A DNA stretch of 64,000 bases from Actinomadura macrotermitis. Lineage in GTDB: Bacteria > Actinomycetota > Actinomycetes > Streptosporangiales > Streptosporangiaceae. A program made the translations under genes and the position numbers. The notes under the pieces were generated by a model. That model did no database searches. It worked only from the letters and a program-made list of their open reading frames with translations, and had not been told where the DNA came from. This document shows, in pieces, positions 57,585-64,000 of the stretch (the stretch's first letter is position 1; every line of letters begins with the position of its first letter). The stretch lies in the NCBI RefSeq assembly GCF_009604375.1, contig NZ_WEGH01000003.1:372001-436000 (forward strand), in the 5' to 3' direction.

Positions 57585-58544
57585 TTGGGCCGTAGCACGT
57601 CCCTGGCAGCGTTGCCGGGGATCCTCCTCCTGCTCCTCTCGCTCGTCCTTCCCGTCCGGCCGGCCGCGGCCGACGCGGCCGTCGTCGCCGAGACGGCCGT
57701 CGCGCCCCGCACCCTGGACCTCACCATCGACTCGCCCGCCATGGGCGGCCGGCAGAAGGTGCGCCTGCTGCTGCCGGCCGGCTGGTCGCGGACGGCCGGC
57801 CGCACCTGGCCGACGCTGTGGCTGCTGCACGGCGGCGTCGACGACTACACCGCCTGGACCCGCGAGACCGACGTCGCGCGGCTCACCGCGGACTCGGACG
57901 TCATCGTCGTCATGCCGAACGGCGGCTCCTGCGGCAACTACTCCGACTGGTGGAACTACGGCGACGGCGGGCCGCCGCGCTGGGAGACCTTCCACATGAC
58001 CGAGCTCCGGCGCATCCTGGAGCGCGGCTACCGCGCCGGGACCGAGCGGGTGATCGCCGGGAACTCGATGGGCGGCCTCGGCACCATGCTCTACGCCGCC
58101 CGCTTCCCCGGCGCGTTCCGGGCGGCGGCGTCGTTCAGCGGCTACCTGCACACCCTGTACGGGCACCGGCCCGGCGACGACTCCACCGGCTGGGGCCCGT
58201 CCCTGTCCTGCCCCGGCACCGACTGGCGGCGGGTGTGGGGCGACCCCGACGACCAGGCCGCGATCTGGCACGCGCACAACCCCTACGACCTGGCCGGCAG
58301 GCTGCGCGGCGTGCGGCTGTGGGTCGCGGCGGGCAACGGCAGGGCCGGGCCGCTCGGCGGGCTGCCGTTCACCGACCCGGTGGAGGCCGCCGCGCACGAC
58401 CACGCCGTGGCGTTCACCGGACGGCTGGACGAGCTCGGCATCCCGGTCACCAGGCGCTTCTACGACGGGCAGCACAGCTGGCCGTACTGGCAGCGCGAAC
58501 TGCACATCGCCTACCCGTTCCTGATGCGGGCCCTCGGTCAGTAG
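57585..58544 (+). CDS. Secreted esterase, antigen-85/EstA-like alpha/beta hydrolase
   Basis: About 319 residues. The signal peptide is GRSTSLAALPGILLLLLSLV, cleaving near AAADA. The hydrolase domain has TWPTLWLLHGGVDDYTAWTR (oxyanion region), VVMPNGGSCGNYSDWWNYGD, the nucleophile in VIAGNSMGGLGTMLYAARFP (GxSxG), and the catalytic His in YDGQHSWPYWQRELH near the end. This is the layout of antigen 85-type esterases that act on lipids or carbohydrate esters outside the cell. TTG at 57585, with AAAGG 8 bases upstream, starts right at the signal peptide; ATG at 57522 is the longer choice. The 3' end overlaps the convergent gene by 7 bp. Confidence 0.88.
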   Translation: MGRSTSLAALPGILLLLLSLVLPVRPAAADAAVVAETAVAPRTLDLTIDSPAMGGRQKVRLLLPAGWSRTAGRTWPTLWLLHGGVDDYTAWTRETDVARLTADSDVIVVMPNGGSCGNYSDWWNYGDGGPPRWETFHMTELRRILERGYRAGTERVIAGNSMGGLGTMLYAARFPGAFRAAASFSGYLHTLYGHRPGDDSTGWGPSLSCPGTDWRRVWGDPDDQAAIWHAHNPYDLAGRLRGVRLWVAAGNGRAGPLGGLPFTDPVEAAAHDHAVAFTGRLDELGIPVTRRFYDGQHSWPYWQRELHIAYPFLMRALGQ

Positions 58545-59791
58545 CCGGACGGCATCGTCTCCAGCTCGCCGCGGCGGGCCGCCTCCAGGTGCAGCGGGCG
58601 CAGCGCCGAGGTGGTGCGGAACCAGCAGAGGGCGTCGTAGCGGCCGGCGACCTCGCTCGGGACGTACTGGCGGCCGTCGCGGCCGGGGTCGTAGACGACG
58701 CCGATGGCGCGCTGGCCCCGGGTCAGGGCGGGCGGCGGGACGAACAGCGCGCGCCGCAGGCCGGTGTCCATGAGCAGCGCCTCCAGGGACCCCGGCCGCG
58801 GCTCGGGGACGGCCATGACCTCCATCGCGGCGCCCCAGCGCGGTGCGGCGACCACCTGGCCGGGGCCGCCGGCGAACCCGGCCAGCGCGACGCGGTCCGG
58901 GCCGTGCCGCTCGCGGGCGAGCTGGCCGAGGCTGACCATGCCGGCGGCGGCCATGCCGGTGGCGCGGGCGTCGCCCACGTGCGTGTTGTGCGCCCAGACG
59001 ACCGCGCGGCCCCCATGCTGGTCCGGCCCGTGGTGGGCGAGCAGACGGTCCAGGGTGTCGGCCATGTGGCGGTCCCGGACGTTCCACGACTCCGGGCCGC
59101 CGTCGATCATGGCGCGGTAGTAGCGTTCGGCGCCCGCCGCCACCTCGGCGTTCTGCAGGACGTCCAGCTCGGCGGCGGGCACCTCGCGGCGCAGCCCGGT
59201 GAGCAGCGCCAAGACCTCGTCCTTGCACCCGGACGGGACGAGCGCCGTCTCCCGGGCGTAGCTCTGCGGGTCCTCACCGTGGGGCTCGAAGCACTGGTAG
59301 GCGGCCAGGGCGGGCCCCAGCGCCTCCGGCCGGTGGTCCGACAGGTAGCCGATGACGGCCCGCAGCGACTCCCAGAGGCTGTAGACGTCCAGGCCGTAGA
59401 AACCCACCCGGCGCTCGGGCGGCAGGCCCGCGTTGCGCGCGCGCAGCCAGCGGCAGAATTCGGTGGTCTCCTCGTTGGCCCACATCCACGTGGGCCAGCG
59501 CCGGAAGCCGTCGAGGGCCTCGCGCGGGTCGTCCGGCGCTCCCGGCGCCAGCCTCACGCTGCGGTCGATCCGGCGGCAGTCGGGCCAGTCCCCCTCCACC
59601 GCGACGAAGGAGAACCCGTGCTCGGCGATCAGCCGCCGGGTGATCGCCGCCCGCCACGCGTAGTACTCGTGCGTGCCGTGGCTCGCCTCGCCCAGCAGCA
59701 CGCACCGCGCGCCCGCCGCCCGCTCCAGGAGCGGGTCCAGGTCCTCCTCGTATTCGAGGGGGAGCGCGTGCCGGAGGAGGTCCTCGTCCAT
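58538..59791 (-). CDS. Erythromycin esterase family protein
   Basis: 417 residues of the EreA/succinoglycan-synthesis-like family (PF05139). VLLGEASHGTHEYYAWRAAI with the catalytic Glu and His, FVAVEGDWPDCRRIDR with the second Glu, VGFYGLDVYSLWESLRAVIG, and VVWAHNTHVGDARATGMA with the His residues are all present. Though named for macrolide hydrolysis, most members have other, unknown substrates. It follows the DUF4142 gene by 4 bp with no ribosome site of note, so it is coupled to it. Its last bases overlap the esterase gene on the other strand. Confidence 0.92.
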   Translation of the reverse strand: MDEDLLRHALPLEYEEDLDPLLERAAGARCVLLGEASHGTHEYYAWRAAITRRLIAEHGFSFVAVEGDWPDCRRIDRSVRLAPGAPDDPREALDGFRRWPTWMWANEETTEFCRWLRARNAGLPPERRVGFYGLDVYSLWESLRAVIGYLSDHRPEALGPALAAYQCFEPHGEDPQSYARETALVPSGCKDEVLALLTGLRREVPAAELDVLQNAEVAAGAERYYRAMIDGGPESWNVRDRHMADTLDRLLAHHGPDQHGGRAVVWAHNTHVGDARATGMAAAGMVSLGQLARERHGPDRVALAGFAGGPGQVVAAPRWGAAMEVMAVPEPRPGSLEALLMDTGLRRALFVPPPALTRGQRAIGVVYDPGRDGRQYVPSEVAGRYDALCWFRTTSALRPLHLEAARRGELETMPSGY

Positions 59792-59795
59792 CGCG

Positions 59796-60398
59796 TCAGC
59801 TGCCGGCGGCCTTCTTGATCGCGTCGAGGTGCTGCTGCAGCTTCGGCCCCGCCTCCTTGGCGAGCGCGACGACCTGGGGGGACTGCCCCTTGGTCTCCTC
59901 GGTCCTGCCCTCGGCGATGGCCTTGCTATGCGCGGCCGTCATGTCGGCGAGGAAGAGGACGTCGAACTCCTTGCCCTGCTTCTGGCCGAGTTCCGCCGCC
60001 TTCTTGGCCTGCTCCTCCGTGGGCGCGTCCGGCAGCTTCACCCCGGCGGCGGACGCGGCGGCGGTGAGCTTCTGGTCGAAGGCGGTGTGGTCCTTCACCA
60101 GCATGGTGCCGATGTCGCGCACCTTCTGGTCGGTGCCCTTCTGCTCGGCGAGCCGGCCGGCCTTGATCTCGGCCAGGTCCGCCTGGTGCGCGCTCACCAG
60201 CCAGGCCTGGTCCTGGGCGGAGAGCGCGGACGCCGACGACGACGCCGACATCGACGGTGCCGCCGAATCCGTCGAGGACGACGGCGGCGGCGAGGCCGGG
60301 GACCCGCCCGCGGTCATGCGGCCGTTCTCGGTGTTCCCGCACGCCGTCACGGCGACGGCGACGGTGAGCGCGGCGACGGCCGGGCGGACGCCTTTCAT
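59796..60398 (-). CDS. DUF4142 lipoprotein
   Basis: 200 residues. A type II signal peptide ends in the lipobox VTAC (Cys about 20). A Ser/Pro-rich linker is followed by DUF4142 (about 60-195), a ferritin-like four-helix bundle of unknown role: DQAWLVSAHQADLAEIKAGR, VRDIGTMLVKDHTAFDQKLT and AHSKAIAEGRTEETKGQSPQ. The bundle's His and Glu residues could bind metal. GGAGATCTC precedes the ATG. It heads a two-gene unit with the erythromycin-esterase family gene. Confidence 0.92.
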   Translation of the reverse strand: MKGVRPAVAALTVAVAVTACGNTENGRMTAGGSPASPPPSSSTDSAAPSMSASSSASALSAQDQAWLVSAHQADLAEIKAGRLAEQKGTDQKVRDIGTMLVKDHTAFDQKLTAAASAAGVKLPDAPTEEQAKKAAELGQKQGKEFDVLFLADMTAAHSKAIAEGRTEETKGQSPQVVALAKEAGPKLQQHLDAIKKAAGS

Positions 60399-60502
60399 GA
60401 GATCTCCAAGATGTCGGTTCGTGGATTCACCGCCGGACTACCCGCCGCCCCGACCCGCCATGTCGGCCCCGCCGGTGCCCGGGACGATAAATGGACGGCC
60501 CA

Positions 60503-61327
60503 TTACCCGGCGCGCCAGTCCGCCGATTCCAGGGCACCGGCGGCCTGCGGCCCCATGAGCCCGAGCCCGCCGTCCACGAACAGCGACGAGCCGGTGATGT
60601 AGGACGCCATCGGCCCCGCCAGGAAGGCGATCGCCGCCGCGACCTCGCGGGCGTCGCCGGGCCGGGCCAGCGGGTAGCCGGGGCGGCTCGCCGGCTCGGG
60701 CGGCCGGTCGGCCTGCCCCGTCATCGGGGTGGCGATCTCCCCGGGCGCCACGGTGTTGACGGTGATCCCGTGCGCCGACAGCTCCAGCGCCAGCACCCGG
60801 GCCAGCATCCGCAGCCCGCCCTTGGCCGCGCAGTACGGGCCGGACCCGACCCGCGGGTGCTCCTCGTGCACGCTGGTCACGTTGACGATCCGGCCGCCCG
60901 CGCCGCGCGCGATCATCCGGCGGGCGGCGCGCTGGGCGCACAGGAACGGCCCGTCCAGGTCCACCGCCAGGACCGAGCGCCATTCGGCGTAGTCCATGTC
61001 CAGCACCGGGCGGGTGCTGCCGGTGCCGGCGTTGTTGACCAGCACGCCGAGGCCCTCCAGCTCGTCGGCGAGCTCGTCCACCACGGCCGCCGCGGCCTGC
61101 GGATCGGTCAGGTCGTGCCGCCGCACGGCGGCGCGGCTCCCGCAGTCGCGCACCTCGGCGGCCGCGTCCTCGGCGCCCTGCCGGTCGGAGTGGTAGGTGA
61201 TGCCCACGTCGAAGCCCTGGCGGGCCAGGGCCACCGCGGTGGCGCGGCCGATGCCGGAGTCGGCGCCGGTGATGATCGCCACCCGGTCGTAGTCGCCCCC
61301 GATATGGGGGGCCGCCGGCTCGCCCAT
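60503..61327 (-). CDS. Short-chain dehydrogenase/reductase
   Basis: 274 residues, classical SDR. NAD(P)-binding VAIITGADSGIGRATAVALA (TGxxxGIG), LGVLVNNAGTGSTR (NNAG), catalytic Ser in IVNVTSVHEEHP, YCAAKGGLRMLARVLALELS (YxxxK), and VAPGEIATPMTG. YITGSSLFVDGGLGLM near the end is standard. It resembles glucose-1-dehydrogenase and 3-oxoacyl reductases; the substrate is not determinable. It lies 4 bp after the small acidic protein gene, in one operon with it. Confidence 0.93.
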   Translation of the reverse strand: MGEPAAPHIGGDYDRVAIITGADSGIGRATAVALARQGFDVGITYHSDRQGAEDAAAEVRDCGSRAAVRRHDLTDPQAAAAVVDELADELEGLGVLVNNAGTGSTRPVLDMDYAEWRSVLAVDLDGPFLCAQRAARRMIARGAGGRIVNVTSVHEEHPRVGSGPYCAAKGGLRMLARVLALELSAHGITVNTVAPGEIATPMTGQADRPPEPASRPGYPLARPGDAREVAAAIAFLAGPMASYITGSSLFVDGGLGLMGPQAAGALESADWRAG

Positions 61328-61331
61328 GGCG

Positions 61332-61535
61332 TTACTTGTCCGCTTCGTCCTCGTCGATCCGCACGCCGGCGAGCGGGTCGCCGTCGCTGGTGCCGCCGCC
61401 GAAGTCCTTGCCGTCGTAGCCCTCCGCGGCGGACCCGTGCCCCGGCACGATCCGCTCCTGCGGCAGCTGCTCGTGGCCCGAGCTGGCGCCCGGTCCGCGG
61501 TCCGCCGGGTCGTCGTCGCGCTTGCGCTCCGTCAT
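61332..61535 (-). CDS. Small acidic hypothetical protein
   Basis: 67 residues, charged and probably unfolded: MTERKRDDDPADRGPGASSG ... FGGGTSDGDPLAGVRIDEDE. A good ribosome site (GGAAGGACG) precedes the ATG and it is coupled to the SDR gene, so it is probably translated. No known family. Confidence 0.65.
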   Translation of the reverse strand: MTERKRDDDPADRGPGASSGHEQLPQERIVPGHGSAAEGYDGKDFGGGTSDGDPLAGVRIDEDEADK

Positions 61536-61632
61536 GGTCGTCCTTCCGTCGGTCGCTGCACTGACCTCCCTGGCCCTAACCGATCGGACGGCGCCTAATC
61601 CCGCAACGCGGGCCCCTGCCCGGAAATTTGCC

Positions 61633-63135
61633 TCAGGAGGCGAAGACGCTCCCGCGCAGGCTGTCCAGCCCCAGTCCCCCCAGGCAGCGGTAGGTGCGGG
61701 CGCCCGTGTCGAAGGCCGCCTTGGACGGCGGCAGGATGGTGAAGCGCCATTGCGCGGCCGGTTTGCGCAGGGCGGCGCCCCGCCGCGACGCCAGCATGAC
61801 CTTCCGGGAGCAGACCCGCCGGACCGTCGGGTGCTGCTGCAGTTCGCGGTCCTCCCAGGTCTCGCCGTCCTTGGGCATGACGGCGATCGCGAAGGTCTCC
61901 AGGCTGTGGGTGGTGTGGCAGTCGCGGCGGGTCGCCCGCGCGTCGCCGGCGATGGAGACCACGCCGCCCCAGCATTCGGGGGTGACCGGGCAGGCGGCCT
62001 TGGCGCCGGGCACGGACGCGGCGGGGCAGCCGGCCGTCCGGACCGGCACGTCGGGCTTCCCCGCGACGGCCGCGGCGGTCGGCTGCGCGCCGCCCCCGCC
62101 CTTCGCCTCCTCCCTGTCCCCCTTGTTCCCGAAGGCCACGAGCGCGCCCGCGCCGAGGACGCCGGCCGTCAGCAGCGCCGCCGCCCCCAGGATGGCGCCG
62201 CGCGACAGGCCGCCCGCCCGCTCCTCGCGCGGCGCCGGCCTGCGCGGCGCCGGGGCGGCGGGAACGGTCGGCGCGGGGGCGAAAGGCCCGGTGGGCAGCG
62301 AACGGCCGGTGGGCGCCGACGCGGTGAGCTCGGCGGGCGACAGTTCGGCGAGGGCCTTGCCGAAGGCCGCCGCGCCCGGCGGCCGCTCCGCCGGGTCGTA
62401 CGCCATGCCCTGGCGCAGCACGGCGGTGAGCGCCGGCGGCACGCCCGGCAGGTCCGGGAGCGGCCGGTGCTGCGCCGCGATGAGGGCGGGGACGCTGAGG
62501 CGCCCGTCCGGCGGCACGTGCGGCGGCCGGCCCGACAGCAGCGTGTACAGGGAGGCCGCGAGGGAGTAGACGTCGCCGGCGGGCGCGGGCTCGTCCAGCC
62601 GGAACGCCTCCGGCGGCGCGTAGGCGGGGGTGAGCGCCTCCCGGGTCGCCGACGACTCCAGGCCCGGCGCGGGCATCGCGGCCAGGCCGAAGTCGGCCAG
62701 CGCCACGTTCCCGTACCGGTCCAGCAGGATGTTGGCGGGCTTGACGTCGCGGTGCAGGATCCCGGCGTCGTGCGCGGCGGCGAGCGCGCTCGCGATGCGC
62801 ACCCCGATGTCGCGGACCTGCGCCGCGGGCAGCGGGCCGCGCTCGCTCACCAGATCGCGCAGCGACCCGTTCGGGCACAGCTCCATGACCATGAACGGGC
62901 GGCCGTCGGGGAGCACCCCGGCGTCGTACAGCGCCACGACGTGCGGGTGCCCCGACAGGCGCCCGGCGGCGGTGACCTCGCGCAGGAAGCGGCGCCGGTC
63001 GCGCTCGGTGGCCAGCACCCGGCCGTCGATCTTGAGGGCGACCTCGCGGCCGACGGCCGTCTGCCGGGCCCGGTGGACGGTGCCGAACCCGCCCGCGCCC
63101 AGCACGTCGACGAGCTCGTAGCCCGGGATGTCCAT
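61633..63135 (-). CDS. Receptor-type serine/threonine protein kinase
   Basis: 500 residues. Kinase domain at about 1-265: VLGAGGFGTVHRARQTAVGR (glycine loop), VALKIDGRVLATERDRRRFL (ATP lysine), ILHRDVKPANILLDRYGNVA (catalytic loop) and LADFGLAAMPAPG (DFG), then YAPPEAFRLDEPAPAGDVYS. After a Pro-rich juxtamembrane part comes one helix (about 327-350, GAILGAAALLTAGVLGAGAL) and an external domain of about 145 residues with several Cys (CPAASVPGAKAACPVTPECW) and no PASTA repeats. ATG at 63135 follows GGGAGCGGG. It is divergent from the ATPase gene. Confidence 0.93.
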   Translation of the reverse strand: MDIPGYELVDVLGAGGFGTVHRARQTAVGREVALKIDGRVLATERDRRRFLREVTAAGRLSGHPHVVALYDAGVLPDGRPFMVMELCPNGSLRDLVSERGPLPAAQVRDIGVRIASALAAAHDAGILHRDVKPANILLDRYGNVALADFGLAAMPAPGLESSATREALTPAYAPPEAFRLDEPAPAGDVYSLAASLYTLLSGRPPHVPPDGRLSVPALIAAQHRPLPDLPGVPPALTAVLRQGMAYDPAERPPGAAAFGKALAELSPAELTASAPTGRSLPTGPFAPAPTVPAAPAPRRPAPREERAGGLSRGAILGAAALLTAGVLGAGALVAFGNKGDREEAKGGGGAQPTAAAVAGKPDVPVRTAGCPAASVPGAKAACPVTPECWGGVVSIAGDARATRRDCHTTHSLETFAIAVMPKDGETWEDRELQQHPTVRRVCSRKVMLASRRGAALRKPAAQWRFTILPPSKAAFDTGARTYRCLGGLGLDSLRGSVFAS

Positions 63136-63276
63136 GCCCGCTCCCGCTCCGCGCGACAAAGGGAGCAGACTATCCACTCAGTGTCCGGCGATGTCGGCAC
63201 AATCCGCCCTCATCCGGCCCCCGCGCCGCATACGCTGCCAGACAGCGACCCGCTCCCCCCGCGCGCCGGAGTCCCC

Positions 63277-64000
63277 ATGGACACGTCCACGCCCGTCATC
63301 GCCCACGGCCGCGCCGGGCTCGGCGCCTTCACGCTGCGGCCGATGGACCGCACCGGACTGCTCGCGCCCCGGCTGGCCGACGCCGGGCTGCCCCGCCGCG
63401 ACGCCGCGGGCCGCCGCCGGGCGCTGGTGCTGCGCGGCGAGGGCGGCATCGGCAAGAGCGTGCTGCTCGGCCAGTACCTGGAGCGGCTGGAGGCCGGCCG
63501 GCGGCACGCGGTCGTGTTCGTGCCGTGCCCGCCGGCCGGCGGCGACCTCGGCACGTTCGAGGCGGCGGACCGGACGCTCGGCATGGCCACCGGTGATCTC
63601 CGCGCCGCCGGCGACGGCCTGCTGGACCTGCTCGGACGGGTCCGGGCGCAGGGCGGCGGCGAGGTGGTGCTGCTCGTCGACTCCCTGGACCTGCGCCTGG
63701 ACGAGCGCACGCTGAAACCGATCACCCGGGTGCTCGCCCGGGCCCTGGAGATCGGGCACGTCGTCATCGGCTGCCGCGCCCCCGAGTACACCGGCCTGCT
63801 GGCGGACGGCGCGCACTGGCTCGCCGGGCGCATGGAACCGCTCGACCTGCCCCCCTTATCCGCCCCGGAGATCATCGCCTGGGCCGAGGCGTACCTGGAC
63901 CGGACCGACGAGCACCCCGCCGACCGGGACGCCTTCCTGGCCTCGCTGCGCGACGGCATGGCCGGCCGCCGGTCGCTGCAGGAGGTCTGCTCGCTGCCGG
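63277..64000 (+). CDS. STAND-type ATPase, N-terminal part (runs off window end)
   Basis: 241 residues before the window stops. Walker A is LVLRGEGGIGKSVLLGQYL (about residues 50-68), Walker B is VVLLVDSLDLRLDERTLKP, and VIGCRAPEYTGLLADGAHWL with LDLPPLSAPEIIAWAEAYLD follows, as in AAA_16/NACHT-like signal ATPases. The first 45 residues include FTLRPMDRTGLLAPRLADAG. GGAGTCCCC precedes the ATG. It starts 141 bp from a divergent Ser/Thr kinase gene; the effector or sensor domains lie beyond the window. Confidence 0.8.
   Translation, partial: MDTSTPVIAHGRAGLGAFTLRPMDRTGLLAPRLADAGLPRRDAAGRRRALVLRGEGGIGKSVLLGQYLERLEAGRRHAVVFVPCPPAGGDLGTFEAADRTLGMATGDLRAAGDGLLDLLGRVRAQGGGEVVLLVDSLDLRLDERTLKPITRVLARALEIGHVVIGCRAPEYTGLLADGAHWLAGRMEPLDLPPLSAPEIIAWAEAYLDRTDEHPADRDAFLASLRDGMAGRRSLQEVCSLP

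Overview
This window is high-GC actinobacterial DNA, with codon third positions almost always G or C. The gene set suggests a Streptosporangiales / Thermomonosporaceae-type filamentous actinomycete (Actinomadura-like). Supporting features are an F420-dependent oxidoreductase, a DUF574-type SAM methyltransferase, SseB-domain proteins, a solute-binding/VWA fusion, sigma factors fused to anti-sigma-like tails, MocR regulation and a SAM-IV-class riboswitch. The genus is inferred from gene content only.

Layout. 1-9.8 kb: start of an MFS exporter, a DUF2243/CtaG-like membrane pair, a CBS-domain protein, a large-subunit catalase, a secreted small protein, an ECF sigma factor with a membrane partner, a DHA2 drug exporter, and a berberine-bridge-type FAD oxidase. 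9.9-16.9 kb: a membrane-anchored double FKBP isomerase, a bifunctional penicillin-binding protein with a very long repetitive cytoplasmic tail, a lipoprotein, and a class V aminotransferase behind a SAM-IV-like riboswitch. 17-30.8 kb: a giant four-module SseB-like protein with a proline-rich decapeptide-repeat linker, a small partner, a surface protein, a TrmH/SpoU methyltransferase, an EEP phosphohydrolase, the VWA fusion, and two tandem paralogous proteins joining sigma-factor domains to a zinc-binding motif, a membrane segment and an external domain. 30.8-36.8 kb: an APH-like phosphotransferase, an amidase-fold protein, a MocR regulator divergent from a flavin-binding protein, a methyltransferase, and oligoribonuclease just before tRNA-His.

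36.9-47.8 kb is a genomic island. The 3' end of tRNA-His, with its CCA and 3 flanking bases, is duplicated exactly (51 bp) 10.9 kb downstream, so the intervening DNA was inserted site-specifically into the tRNA gene. No integrase or transfer gene is recognisable inside. The cargo is visibly lower in GC and looks like defence: a probable modification-sensing HNH nuclease overlapping a PD-(D/E)XK nuclease/DUF2075 helicase, a twice-frameshifted GIY-YIG nuclease, an unknown protein paired tail-to-tail with a DUF488 protein, gene fragments, and a 1308-residue protein fusing a GT4-like glycosyltransferase, an NB-ARC ATPase and nine almost identical 42-residue TPR units. That last protein has an NLR-like architecture and is the best candidate for a new system.

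47.9-64 kb returns to ordinary chromosome: an F420 oxidoreductase, an atypical LuxR regulator, tRNA-Lys, a gluconate regulator/kinase/permease cluster, an acyl-ACP desaturase, an acyl-CoA-dehydrogenase-fold monooxygenase, a DUF574 methyltransferase, a cytochrome P450, an esterase, an erythromycin-esterase-family protein, a DUF4142 lipoprotein, an SDR, a Ser/Thr kinase, and the start of a STAND-type ATPase cut off by the window edge.
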